64,000 nt of DNA, taken from contig NZ_QLLN01000001.1 in NCBI RefSeq assembly GCF_003259375.1, positions 845,360 through 909,359 on the forward strand, read 5' to 3'. This document shows, piece after piece, positions 45,183-54,494 of the stretch. Position 1 is the first letter of the stretch, and every line of letters starts with the position of its first letter. The DNA comes from Arenibacter echinorum (lineage in GTDB: Bacteria; Bacteroidota; Bacteroidia; Flavobacteriales; Flavobacteriaceae). The notes under the pieces were generated by a model. The model worked only from the letters and a program-made list of their open reading frames with translations. It was not told where the DNA came from and ran no database searches. Both the position numbers and the translations under genes were made by a program.

Positions 45183-45202
45183 AAATAGGCTTTATTCTAT
45201 TT
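45183..45202 (-). terminator. Terminator overlapping the end of the polysaccharide cluster
   Basis: On the minus strand AAATAG (45202-45197), an 8-base loop and CTATTT (45188-45183) are followed by a run of T. The stem overlaps the last codons and stop of the acyltransferase gene. It would end the long minus-strand cluster. Confidence 0.5.
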
Positions 45203-46199
45203 GTACATTCTGATTCTTTACAAATATATTTTTAACCCCCTTCTTTTTCAGTTCAAGTTTTGTTTGGAAGTATTTCTGCATGCCTTTCGCCAAGGTTCTG
45301 GAAATGATAGAATTTTTATTGTAGAATACATGATGGTCCAAGGTGTAAGTGTCAGTACTCCAACGATTTTTATAACCGTAATTTCCTAGCCCTAAATCGA
45401 AAATTCTAATGTTGTTTTCAAAACATATTTCGAATTGATTGGTTAAGTACATATTACCTATTTCATATTTGGCAAAATCAATATCGAATACCGATATAGC
45501 TCCCTTAATACTATCCGGTGTATTGTAGTTAAAACAAATTGAAATAGGCTCAGAGCCGTTATAAATAATGTAAAAAGAAGCATTTTTGGTGTTAATTAGC
45601 GGGAAAAATAGTTCATGATAAAAATTCCAGATGTGATCATTTAAATGACGGTTGTATTCTTGTTTATCGTCATATCTTTTTTCCAATAACTTGCGAAACG
45701 ATTCAAATACTTTTTCATATTCGGTTTCTGAGATTTCCCCATAATACCATTTATAGGAAATATCATGCCTAGATTCCAGGAGTCTTTTGTTCCTCTGTAT
45801 TTTCTTAATCCGGCTTTGGCTTAGGGTAGCCGTAAGGTAGCTATCCAAATTATCAAAAGATTTAAAATCGATTATATACCCAGTTGAATCGTATATTTTG
45901 TGTAATCCGATAGTATTGTTATAGTCTAAAAAATCAGGACTGTAATATGTTGGAACGTGATAAATTAGAATTACACCATTCTTTAATTTCTTGGCAGTTT
46001 CATCTGGTCCATCTAACGGTTTTGAATATGATATACCCAGTGATAAGTTCTTACCAACGTTGATATAGATAGGAAGGATCTTGTTTTTGACAAATGATAT
46101 TTTATCAATAAAATTGAACTTATTTTCTAATAATCCATTACCAAAATGTTTCAACCAGGTTGATGAATATATTTTGGAATTAGCAGCAATATCTTTCAT
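45192..46199 (-). CDS. GNAT-fold acyltransferase, sixth paralog in the polysaccharide cluster
   Basis: A 335-residue protein that aligns by eye with the five-copy array at 26.8-33.3 kb: YIIDFKSFDNLDSYLTATL, HDISYKWYYGEISETEYEKV, and the core VFDIDFAKYEIGNMYLTNQ with FDLGLGNYGYKNRW. It stops after the core and lacks the ~65-residue tail that all five array copies carry. It follows the ATP-grasp gene by 9 bases, so it is co-translated with PLP enzyme, FemAB-like and ATP-grasp genes. It probably transfers an acyl or aminoacyl group in surface polysaccharide synthesis. Confidence 0.8.
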   Translation of the reverse strand: MKDIAANSKIYSSTWLKHFGNGLLENKFNFIDKISFVKNKILPIYINVGKNLSLGISYSKPLDGPDETAKKLKNGVILIYHVPTYYSPDFLDYNNTIGLHKIYDSTGYIIDFKSFDNLDSYLTATLSQSRIKKIQRNKRLLESRHDISYKWYYGEISETEYEKVFESFRKLLEKRYDDKQEYNRHLNDHIWNFYHELFFPLINTKNASFYIIYNGSEPISICFNYNTPDSIKGAISVFDIDFAKYEIGNMYLTNQFEICFENNIRIFDLGLGNYGYKNRWSTDTYTLDHHVFYNKNSIISRTLAKGMQKYFQTKLELKKKGVKNIFVKNQNVQIE

Positions 46200-46208
46200 T
46201 GGGTATTC

Positions 46209-47228
46209 TTAATAATTATTTGGGATTTTCATCAACATATCACATTTTGAAAATAGCTGATCGGGCTTAAAATTGTTAAATTTACTTACATCCTTGTTAT
46301 TTTTCAGCCATGAAATATAAATGGCAGGGGTGTTTATGCCAGCTTCATGTGAAAAAGGATAGCCTCCTCCAAATCTTGGATTTAATTCTAAAATGTAAAT
46401 TTTGTCTTTCACAACAAAAAAGTCGCAATCCATATTACCAATGTGCTTAGTATGGTTTCCAATTAATTCGCCAAACTTGGAGAATTCATCGTCTATGACG
46501 GAAACGGCCTTATCGGTTTCACCAGATCGCATGGATAATTTTTTTCTTACAAAACAACCGTAATAATCTCCATTAAAATCGTTTAAGATATCCATTCCAT
46601 ATTCCTCACCATCCAATTTCTCCTGTATGATAATACTATGGTCAATATCACTGGAGCTCACAGTTTTAAGAATGGATTTTTCTATTCTTAATTTTTGTAA
46701 TTCATAGGCGAGTAAAAGCTCTTTCTCATTTTCGGCAACATCAACTCCTATAGATGCACTTCCCCATCTTGGTTTAACAATCAAGGGGTACTGTAGAGTA
46801 TTGTTTTTAATAGCTTCCAAAACACTCTCTATTGTTATAAATGTTTTGGGTGTGGGGATGTTTAATTTACTGAAGAAATTATAGGTTTTCCATTTGTCGG
46901 ATGACATGTCGATTACGTTTTCATCCGAAATAATGACTTTGGCACCCATATCTTCAAATTCTTTTTTATGTAGGGAAAGTATTGGAAGTTCCAGATCATT
47001 CAATGAAATAATTGCCTTAACATTATTGTCTTTAACAATAGATTTCAAGGAATCTATATATTCAGGATCATATATGGACGGCACCTTAAATGCCAAATGC
47101 GCGTCCACCAGGGCAGGAGCAGTTAATTGAGTGTCAACGGCTATTATTTGGCCATTATTACCTAAGGCTTCTTTAAAGTAATTAATTAAATAATTTCTTC
47201 TTCCGGCACAAGTAAATAATATATTCAC
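46209..47228 (-). CDS. ATP-grasp ligase
   Basis: A 339-residue cytoplasmic ATP-grasp enzyme related to carbamoyl-phosphate-synthase-like or PylC-like ligases. The N-terminal domain has MNILFTCAGRRNYLINYF. The central ATP-binding region has YPLIVKPRWGSASIGVDVA, with IIIQEKLDGEEYGMDIL, and the Mg/ATP-binding LELNPRFGGGYPFSHEAG near residue 275. These proteins join a carboxylate to an amine using ATP. It follows the FemAB-like gene by 16 bases and ends 9 bases before the sixth GNAT copy. Neighbours suggest it makes or activates an amino-acid adduct; the substrate is unknown. Confidence 0.85.
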   Translation of the reverse strand: MNILFTCAGRRNYLINYFKEALGNNGQIIAVDTQLTAPALVDAHLAFKVPSIYDPEYIDSLKSIVKDNNVKAIISLNDLELPILSLHKKEFEDMGAKVIISDENVIDMSSDKWKTYNFFSKLNIPTPKTFITIESVLEAIKNNTLQYPLIVKPRWGSASIGVDVAENEKELLLAYELQKLRIEKSILKTVSSSDIDHSIIIQEKLDGEEYGMDILNDFNGDYYGCFVRKKLSMRSGETDKAVSVIDDEFSKFGELIGNHTKHIGNMDCDFFVVKDKIYILELNPRFGGGYPFSHEAGINTPAIYISWLKNNKDVSKFNNFKPDQLFSKCDMLMKIPNNY

Positions 47229-47244
47229 GTTTCGTATTTAAGGG

Positions 47245-48261
47245 TTAAAGATTTAATCTATATTTTGGAAAGAAATTTGAATCCGTATTTTTTTGGTCCA
47301 AAGTTTGGAGTTCATCGTACTCATCCGGCATGGCTATTAATTTCCAAATATTGAAATCAACATAATTCTGGGCAAAACAAGATTTGAACTTCATTAGAGA
47401 ACCTTCTCGTCCTCCGCTTCCACCGCCCATATCCAAATAGTCCATTTCATCTTTATGGCATAATTCCCTTATCTGGTCATATAAATATCTTACTGGACTT
47501 ATATTGTAGTATTTGTCATTGGTACAAGCTAATTCAATATGAGAAATATGTTTTGTGCCAAAATAAAAAACACCCGCCATAATTTCATTGGTTTCATTAT
47601 GTATGGCCAAAATAATATTGGCATCCGCCATATCGGAATTTAAAAGTGTATTGAAATAGTCCTTGTTATAATAAAATGATTTATTAGCATTCAGTCTGTC
47701 CAAATTGCTGTAATAAATTTCCATAAAGGCCTCTATATCCTCAGAATTAGTAGCCATTCTATAACTGGAAATTGGTTTTAATTTCTTTATTAACCGTATA
47801 GTATCCTTTTTGTAGCAAAGAATTTGATCATTTACATCCATTTGCTGGTCAAAATATACTAATTCACCTACATTTTCTAGAGTTCCGAGTTTGGCTAATG
47901 CTTTACTTTGATTGCTCAAATAGGGGTTCAATTTTGAAAATGCCGAAACAATCTTCTCCCTTTGCAACAACTTAAGAAATTCCTTCGAAAAATTATCTGA
48001 ATCAAATGAATCATCAACATTAATGGATACGGGACCTAAATAGCCATGTACGGAAACCAAATCGGATAATTCGTCATTTATTTTTCGTTTTAAAAAAGGA
48101 AACCCAATCTCAGTGTTATTGTTTTTGTAAGTTATAAGCACTGGTTCTTCCCCAGTCTTCTTCATAACTTCGTGATATTCAAAGGTATGATATAGATCGT
48201 AGGATTCCATTCTTATGAGAAAGTTATTCCAATCTTCTTTGTTTTTTAAAATTTCCATCAT
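47245..48261 (-). CDS. FemAB-like acyltransferase
   Basis: A 338-residue protein with the FemAB/Acetyltransf_6 arrangement: N-terminal HTFEYHEVMKKTGEEPVLI (about 25-43), a middle section, and a C-terminal core IMAGVFYFGTKHISHIELA ... LDMGGGSGGREGSLMKFKSCF near 285. FemAB-like enzymes use aminoacyl or acyl donors to modify sugars or peptides. Its start overlaps the stop of the PLP enzyme gene by one base (TAATG), so the two are translationally coupled. It is a second, separate branch from the 45192 protein. Transfer of an unusual amino acid made by its operon partners is a reasonable inference. Confidence 0.8.
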   Translation of the reverse strand: MMEILKNKEDWNNFLIRMESYDLYHTFEYHEVMKKTGEEPVLITYKNNNTEIGFPFLKRKINDELSDLVSVHGYLGPVSINVDDSFDSDNFSKEFLKLLQREKIVSAFSKLNPYLSNQSKALAKLGTLENVGELVYFDQQMDVNDQILCYKKDTIRLIKKLKPISSYRMATNSEDIEAFMEIYYSNLDRLNANKSFYYNKDYFNTLLNSDMADANIILAIHNETNEIMAGVFYFGTKHISHIELACTNDKYYNISPVRYLYDQIRELCHKDEMDYLDMGGGSGGREGSLMKFKSCFAQNYVDFNIWKLIAMPDEYDELQTLDQKNTDSNFFPKYRLNL

Positions 48262-49130
48262 TAGTTAAAATAGTTAAATATTCCTCCTGTGTTCCAGAAA
48301 AGTATATTTCCAGTAATCATCTGTTTTTTTATAATTTGTTGCATTCCGTAGAACGCTTTGGCCGTATATGTTGTATCCAAGGGAATCCCGTATTTTGTGT
48401 AGGAATTATTGGATATTTGCAATATTTCAACATTAAACTTTTCGTAGCCGCCACACAAAAATTCATCAGCCACTGTTATATTATTAACATTTTCAGGGAT
48501 TGAATAACGATTACATAATTCGGAATAGAATTCCTTTATTATTTTTTCGGATCTTTTTTTTTCTCTACCAACGGAAATTCCTATAACCTTGGTCTTTAAT
48601 TGATATTTGGATATCCCTGCTAATAGACCGGCCTGCGTTGAACCTGTACCGCTGGCCAAGAAAATATAGTCAGGAACAAAACCACTACTTTTTATTTCTT
48701 CTATAATGTCGATATAAGCCTTGCTACCTTCCAATGTATGACCCCCTCCATATAGATAGAACGGCTTTTGGCCGAGAGCTTTGTAATTGAGCATGGCCTT
48801 GTCCATTTCAAGGGAGATTTCATCGGAATTACAAAAAACTACACTGGCATTGGTGTTTCTAATTAATCTGGCATTGCCATTTTCGGTAAGAAATTTTTCC
48901 TTATTGCCGTGCAACACCAAAGTACAGTCCAAATTGTATTTGGAACAGTACAAAGCAGTGGCCCTACAATGATTGGATTGTATTCCGCCTGTTGTCACTA
49001 TTGAAGTATGCTGGCCTTCCTGAATTGTATGGTGCAGTGCCATCATTTTGCGGGCTTTGTTTCCCCCTCCCATGAGAGGAAATAGATCATCTCTAAAGAT
49101 TGCAAAAGACGGGTTTATAGATTCAATCAT
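48261..49130 (-). CDS. PLP-dependent D-cysteine desulfhydrase/ACC-deaminase-like enzyme
   Basis: A 289-residue fold-II PLP enzyme. FRDDLFPLMGGGNKARKM holds the PLP-binding Lys (GGNKARK, near residue 24), GGIQSNHCRATA binds the carboxylate, and a phosphate-binding ASGTGSTQAG lies near 155. The C-terminal NILFWNTGGIFNYFN is typical. Family members deaminate 1-aminocyclopropane-1-carboxylate or D-cysteine and related D-amino acids. The protein starts later than most relatives, but a stop codon lies four codons upstream of the ATG, so this is a real short N-terminus. It is first in a four-gene, nearly gapless module in the cluster. The substrate cannot be named. Confidence 0.85.
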   Translation of the reverse strand: MIESINPSFAIFRDDLFPLMGGGNKARKMMALHHTIQEGQHTSIVTTGGIQSNHCRATALYCSKYNLDCTLVLHGNKEKFLTENGNARLIRNTNASVVFCNSDEISLEMDKAMLNYKALGQKPFYLYGGGHTLEGSKAYIDIIEEIKSSGFVPDYIFLASGTGSTQAGLLAGISKYQLKTKVIGISVGREKKRSEKIIKEFYSELCNRYSIPENVNNITVADEFLCGGYEKFNVEILQISNNSYTKYGIPLDTTYTAKAFYGMQQIIKKQMITGNILFWNTGGIFNYFN

Positions 49131-49209
49131 AGGTAATAAAACTTAAACTACATTTAAATAATTTTAGATAATGCTATTATAATAATCTAACATTTATTAA
49201 TAAGTCAAG

Positions 49210-49821
49210 CTAATTTTTTTTTGTGCGATGTTCCACAAGGGTCAACATATTATCATCCAAAATTACATCTGAAGGCCTAATTACCTTTAAAATTGTTTTG
49301 TAAATCAAAATTAGATCGTTTCGAAATGATAAATTTTGTACATATTGTACATCCAATTCCAATTTTTCGTCCCATCCCACCGCATTTCTTCCGGAGACTT
49401 GGGCAAGACCTGTAATTCCTGGTCTAACGGTGTGCCTAATAGCTTCCCTAGTGGTATAGTAAGGCAAATAGTGGGTTCTGAGTGGCCGTGGTCCTACAAG
49501 GCTCATATCACCTCTAATTACATTTATTAGTTGAGGTAGTTCGTCTAACGATGTTTTCCTTAAGATATTCCCCAATTTTGTTAATCGAACTTCATCGGGC
49601 AACAACTTGCCATTCTCATCTTTTTTGTCCGTCATACTTTTAAATTTGTACATTTTAAAGACAACTTCATTCTTTCCTGGTCGTTCCTGGGAAAAAAAAG
49701 GATTGGACTTATTGATGATTAAAGAAATAAACGCGACGATGAGAATTATGGGCAATAAGATTACAAAGGCTAACAAGGCAGCAATTAAATCTATTAATCT
49801 TTTGAATGTTGACTTATACAT
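49210..49821 (-). CDS. Initiating sugar-phosphate transferase (WcaJ/PglC-type)
   Basis: A 203-residue membrane-associated polyprenol-phosphate sugar-1-phosphate transferase. The N-terminal hydrophobic helix (RLIDLIAALLAFVILLPIIL) is a re-entrant type membrane anchor, followed by the family motifs FFSQERPGKN, FKMYKFKSM, TSLDELPQLINVIRGDMS, and GPRPLRTHYL. It loads the first sugar onto the lipid carrier that starts assembly of the repeat unit. The gene lies 79 bases before the four-gene module and belongs to the same strand. Because it lacks the long N-terminal extension of WcaJ it is a short, PglC-like form. Confidence 0.9.
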   Translation of the reverse strand: MYKSTFKRLIDLIAALLAFVILLPIILIVAFISLIINKSNPFFSQERPGKNEVVFKMYKFKSMTDKKDENGKLLPDEVRLTKLGNILRKTSLDELPQLINVIRGDMSLVGPRPLRTHYLPYYTTREAIRHTVRPGITGLAQVSGRNAVGWDEKLELDVQYVQNLSFRNDLILIYKTILKVIRPSDVILDDNMLTLVEHRTKKN

Positions 49822-50038
49822 TATTGGTTTTCCTTAGCTAGATTTATGCTTCTATCGTAGTCGATTAATTTTTGAAAATTAATATCGGAACAAAAATATA
49901 GTTTGACGAAATTGTAGCCAATTAATTGTGTTCAACTATAAATTAAATCGGATTAATTGTAGGATAAAGATCAAAACGTTACGACTATCGAAATTAAATA
50001 AACCTTATAAATTTAAGGTTTGTAGTTTTAATAAATTA

Positions 50039-51193
50039 TTATTTTTTTTGGTTTGGTGTTAATGAATCGTATTCTGCTAAAATTGCATTCCAAATTACAG
50101 ATCTATCAAACCTGGTAGCTATAGATTCTCTAACATTTTTGAATTTTGAAGTCCCATTTTTAAGGGACTCAACCATTGCGTTGTAAAGGTGTTCTGTACT
50201 TTTAGGAGGAATAATACACCCATTCTGCCCATTTATTATTATTTCGTTGCATCCGTTGATGTCAGAGACAATACTAGGAAGTCCCATAGCACCTGCTTGC
50301 ATAACTACATTAGGAAATCCTTCCCGGTAACTGGGAAAGGCCAGCATATTGGAAATAGCGAAATAGGGACGTACATCCCATTGCCACCCTAAATAATTTA
50401 TATTAGGATTGTTTTTTATCTTTTCCATAGTTTCAGGCAATAATGGATCAAGTTTTTCTTCAAATTCTCCTAGTAAAAGTAGCTTGGTGTCCTTAAATGT
50501 TTCCTGAATTTTGCAAAAAGCCTCTACCAGTTCATTTATTCCTTTATCCGTTACCATTCGGCCCACATTTATGAAGACAAAGTCATTTTCCCCTATATGC
50601 AATTCTTTGCGCAACGCATGATTATCTTCCTGGGAAAACAAATTAGGGTCGAAATGAGCTAGATCTATTCCATTGGAACTCCCATTTCCAATAACTTTCA
50701 ATTTGTCCTTGTCAATGAAATTATGGTCCAGTATTATTTTTTCCAGACCAAAGGAGTTTGGATAGACCTTGGTCGAAAAAGCATAGGTCAATTTTTCAAC
50801 AAGATTTAATATTCGTCTTTTAATTCCTGTCGTCTCTAATAATGGTAGGCCGGCAACCGTATGCAATCTATGTGGAACTTTTGCAAAATATGAGGCCATC
50901 ATACTTAACAATCCTGCTTTTGGGGTGTGTGAATGCACTATAAAAGGCTTTTCTTCGCTGAAAATAGTGTATAATTTATACAATGCAATCAAATCCTTAA
51001 AGGGAGAAATACTTCGTGACATTTGAACAGGTATTACTCTCACGCCCTGTTCTTTCCTTACATTGTCTAAGCGAATTCCTTTAGAAGATATTCCAATTAC
51101 CTCGAAATAATCACTCATAAATTTAAGCTGGTTTTGCAGTAGGCCATCTAGAGAACCAGATGTAGTGGTTATTCGAATAAGTTTTTTCTGCAT
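50039..51193 (-). CDS. GT4-family glycosyltransferase 1
   Basis: A 384-residue cytoplasmic retaining glycosyltransferase. The N-domain has HSHTPKAGLLSMMASYFA (acceptor side), and the C-domain has FINVGRMVTDKGINELVEAF and YREGFPNVVMQAGAMGLPSI. The latter is the EX7E motif, but the second Glu is Gln (EGFPNVVMQ). This variant occurs in some GT4 subfamilies. The sugar donor is unknown; relatives of the CapM/PssD type add a hexose to the lipid-linked repeat unit. A 217-base gap separates it from the sugar transferase gene. Confidence 0.85.
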   Translation of the reverse strand: MQKKLIRITTTSGSLDGLLQNQLKFMSDYFEVIGISSKGIRLDNVRKEQGVRVIPVQMSRSISPFKDLIALYKLYTIFSEEKPFIVHSHTPKAGLLSMMASYFAKVPHRLHTVAGLPLLETTGIKRRILNLVEKLTYAFSTKVYPNSFGLEKIILDHNFIDKDKLKVIGNGSSNGIDLAHFDPNLFSQEDNHALRKELHIGENDFVFINVGRMVTDKGINELVEAFCKIQETFKDTKLLLLGEFEEKLDPLLPETMEKIKNNPNINYLGWQWDVRPYFAISNMLAFPSYREGFPNVVMQAGAMGLPSIVSDINGCNEIIINGQNGCIIPPKSTEHLYNAMVESLKNGTSKFKNVRESIATRFDRSVIWNAILAEYDSLTPNQKK

Positions 51194-51459
51194 TAGTCTT
51201 AGGTATTTTTTTGCAAAAGTATTGTTAATAATTTTTAAGTGGGAATTTTAGAATAATTTTATCATGTAAACGTAGAAATAGTAATGTCAATGTTTATTGG
51301 AGTATACCAAGATCAAATGAATATTTTATTGTTAGTGAATACTTTTTATAACGCCATTATACACTAAATATTACGGTATTATTTTTACAAATGTTTTATT
51401 GGACTAAATTCAGCACCCATTATCCACTGGACAAGGTTAAGACATATTCTTAAAAAGTA

Positions 51460-52554
51460 TTATTTTTTGGTTTTTTCACTGTTTAGATAATAATCGACCT
51501 TGGTCATAAATGACGAAATATCCCTGCTTTGAAGATATTCATCAAAAAGAGTACGATTATCCTTTTTTGAATTTAATGTGTTGATAATGGCTTCTTCAAG
51601 ATTGTTTTGGTTATTAGTTTCAGAAATCTGGATACCTGGTATATCTTCTATTCCACCAGCACAGGTGGTAGAAACCACTTTAGAGTTTTGTGACATCATT
51701 TGAAGAAGAACATTAGGAAACCCTTCAACCCTAGATGAAACAACGCACACTGTAGCTTTTTTAAAATAGGGATATACGTTATCCACAAAACCTTGTAGTA
51801 ATACATCGCCTTCAAGATTTAACTGGGTTATTAATCCCTCTAGGTTGGTTCGTTCTATGCCCTCACCCAGTATTAGAAGTTTCAAATCATTAAATTGGGG
51901 CTTTAATTTGGAGAAAGCATTTATCAAGATATCATATCCTTTCTCTGGAATCATCCTACCGGCAGAAACTATATAATTCTCAGGTATAGTTAGGTTAGTG
52001 CTACTGTAAGCTTTTTTTGTTATCAGGTCAAAATCAATGGGGTTTGGGATAACTTCAATTTTAGTGAGTTTGGTTATTTTTGGAAAACCGGTTATAAGTT
52101 GATTTTTCATCAACTCTGTTTGGCTTACCAATAAATTAACCTTTCTATAGCCTATCCAATAGAAAAGCTTATATGATAAAAGCTTAAGACCATTATACCT
52201 AAGGAAAATAGAGGTGGACTCCCTTGCTACAAAGTGTTTAGCTCTAATAAGTTTAAGGCCAAGTAGTATTCCAATTAATCCATTTGTGTAGACATGGGAA
52301 GTAAAAATATAATCGTAAGATTTGTTTTTAGATCTTGCCAAATTAAGAATCAATAGGAAAACAGAAATATATTTACGACTATATTTTGAATAATGTAACG
52401 TTGTTTGAGAGCTTGAATCTTCCCAAGAATTTTTCAACTTTTTGTTAAGAAAGTAAACATCAATTTTATCACTTTTATGGTATGAGGCGACCATTTTTAA
52501 ATATTGTTCAGCTCCTCCCATAGTATCATTGGGTAATAGAATTAATATTCTCAT
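51460..52554 (-). CDS. GT4-family glycosyltransferase 2
   Basis: A 364-residue glycosyltransferase. It opens MRILILLPNDTMGGAEQYLK, with the GGAE donor-site motif, has VIPNPIDFDLI and YIVSAGRMIPEKGYDILINA, and EGFPNVLLQMM as the EX7E region, with a Gln replacing the second Glu. Donor and acceptor are unknown. The 266 bases between it and the next gene hold no obvious gene. It lies downstream of the amidotransferase gene by 62 bases and is probably in the same transcript. Confidence 0.85.
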   Translation of the reverse strand: MRILILLPNDTMGGAEQYLKMVASYHKSDKIDVYFLNKKLKNSWEDSSSQTTLHYSKYSRKYISVFLLILNLARSKNKSYDYIFTSHVYTNGLIGILLGLKLIRAKHFVARESTSIFLRYNGLKLLSYKLFYWIGYRKVNLLVSQTELMKNQLITGFPKITKLTKIEVIPNPIDFDLITKKAYSSTNLTIPENYIVSAGRMIPEKGYDILINAFSKLKPQFNDLKLLILGEGIERTNLEGLITQLNLEGDVLLQGFVDNVYPYFKKATVCVVSSRVEGFPNVLLQMMSQNSKVVSTTCAGGIEDIPGIQISETNNQNNLEEAIINTLNSKKDNRTLFDEYLQSRDISSFMTKVDYYLNSEKTKK

Positions 52555-52616
52555 ATTCTAATTGACTTTTTGATTTAATCTTAACAGGAATGTTCTTAAC
52601 GGGAACGGTAAAAGAT

Positions 52617-54467
52617 TTACTTTATTTCCAAACCAGCAGCGTTTTTGGACAACCACTGTTTCAAAACCAATAGGGCCCAAATGGTAGGATACTTATTAGC
52701 CGTCCCATCCATATGCTCATGTATGGTTGCTTTTACTTCTGGTATTTTAATTCCTGGTATTGTTTTTAGACCTTCATCACTTAGTTCACTTAAAACATAA
52801 TCCTTTAATTCATTTCTGAACCAAACTTTAAACGGCATAGTAAATCCAGACTTAGGTCGATCAAAAAATTCTTTTGGAACATGCTTGTACAATATATCCT
52901 TTAGGATTCTCTTCTGGTTATTCTTGTTAAATTTAAAGTCTGTAGGAATTGATCTCGAAAATTCAACAACTCTATAATCCAATAAGGGAGCTCTTGTCTC
53001 CAAGGAAAAAGCCATTGAAGCTCTATCTACTTTCGTATTAATGTCCCAGTTTAGATAAGTTTTTAAATCAAAATCTGATATTCGCTCGTATATATTTTTG
53101 TTTTCATGGTACAAGTATTTTCTTTCTTCTAGATCACTTAAATCCGGTGTATTTACCAGCAAATGATTTTTAGTGTTAACCATCATGCCAAGGTATGCAT
53201 CGTTTATGTTTTTGTTGTTTAAAACATTGGCTATTACTTTGCTTTTGTAGTATGGTATTATATTTAAGCCATTAACTAATATATTTCTCGCGAAATCAGG
53301 AAGACCATATGCTTTTTGTACATATCTCATCCAATTATATCGGTGATATCCCAAAAAACTTTCATCACCGCCATCCCCTGACAATGCTACAGTTACATGT
53401 TTTTTTGTATGCTTGGAAAGTAATAACGATGGAACGGCAGAGGAATCGGCGAAAGGCTCGTCATAGAATTCACAGAGGTTGGAGATTAAGTCTATCCCCT
53501 CATTATAATTACATTCAATGACATGGTGATCGGTCTGCAAATGTTGGGCTACTTTTTGTGCATAGGCACTTTCATCAAATCCTTTTGTATCGAATTTAAC
53601 CGAAAAAGTCTTTACCTTTTCATTGGTGGCTTTGGTGGCCATAGCTGCTACCAGTGAAGAATCTACTCCTCCGGATAAAAATATGCCAACTGGCACATCC
53701 GCAAATAATCTAATTTTTACGGCATCGGACAATATGGACTCCAGCTCATTTTTAGCATCCTCATAGGATCCCTTGTAAAGATTTGTGCCCTTATAATCCA
53801 AATCCCAATATGGTTTTTGGTTGTAAGAACCTGATTTTAGATCGTAAACAAAAGAATAACCGGCTTTTAATTTTTTAACTTCATTAAAAATTGTATCAGG
53901 ATCGGGAATGGTACCCCAACTAAGATAGTTGTTAATGGATTTTTGGGAAATGGAAAGATTTTTATTGAACAATTGAATGGCTGAGATTTGACTTGCAAAT
54001 TCAAAATCCCTACCATTGATATAATAGTAGAATGGTTTTTTGCCCATTCTATCCCTAGCCCCAAATAATATTTGTTTTTTTTTATCATAAATTACAAATG
54101 CGAACATACCATTAAAATAGTCGACGCATTTCTCGCCATACTCCATATAGGCAGCACACATAACTTCAGTATCACTGGTGGTTTTAAATGAATACCCCTT
54201 ACTGCCAAGTGATTTTTTTAGGTCTAAATAGTTGTATATTTCTCCATTAAAGACAATATGGATGTTTTCGTTGTAGGTAAAAGGTTGGTTGGAGCGTGGG
54301 TCTAAATCGATTATAGCCAATCTATTATGACCCAAAGTAACTAGGTTGTCATCAGATTCCAATTGACTAACACCCATTTTATCAGGGCCGCGAAACGAAA
54401 TTCTGTTTAATTTGGTTTCAACTTCTTGTTTTTTATACCTGATCGTAGTTCCGTAAATTCCGCACAT
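52617..54467 (-). CDS. Asparagine-synthase-like glutamine amidotransferase
   Basis: A 616-residue cytoplasmic enzyme of the AsnB family. The class II glutaminase domain starts with catalytic Cys2 (MCGIYGT), with RGPDKMG, GHNRLAIIDL and VFNGEIYN. The synthetase domain has the ATP-pyrophosphatase loop FLSGGVDSSLVAAMA near residue 265 and SGDGGDESFLGYHRY. It moves ammonia from glutamine to an activated carboxylate. Inside a polysaccharide cluster with uronate-making dehydrogenases, such proteins (like WbpS) are thought to convert a uronic acid to its amide, rather than make asparagine. The gap to the next gene is 27 bases. Confidence 0.88.
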   Translation of the reverse strand: MCGIYGTTIRYKKQEVETKLNRISFRGPDKMGVSQLESDDNLVTLGHNRLAIIDLDPRSNQPFTYNENIHIVFNGEIYNYLDLKKSLGSKGYSFKTTSDTEVMCAAYMEYGEKCVDYFNGMFAFVIYDKKKQILFGARDRMGKKPFYYYINGRDFEFASQISAIQLFNKNLSISQKSINNYLSWGTIPDPDTIFNEVKKLKAGYSFVYDLKSGSYNQKPYWDLDYKGTNLYKGSYEDAKNELESILSDAVKIRLFADVPVGIFLSGGVDSSLVAAMATKATNEKVKTFSVKFDTKGFDESAYAQKVAQHLQTDHHVIECNYNEGIDLISNLCEFYDEPFADSSAVPSLLLSKHTKKHVTVALSGDGGDESFLGYHRYNWMRYVQKAYGLPDFARNILVNGLNIIPYYKSKVIANVLNNKNINDAYLGMMVNTKNHLLVNTPDLSDLEERKYLYHENKNIYERISDFDLKTYLNWDINTKVDRASMAFSLETRAPLLDYRVVEFSRSIPTDFKFNKNNQKRILKDILYKHVPKEFFDRPKSGFTMPFKVWFRNELKDYVLSELSDEGLKTIPGIKIPEVKATIHEHMDGTANKYPTIWALLVLKQWLSKNAAGLEIK

Positions 54468-54494
54468 AATTTTAATGGTTAAGGGTAAAAGATG

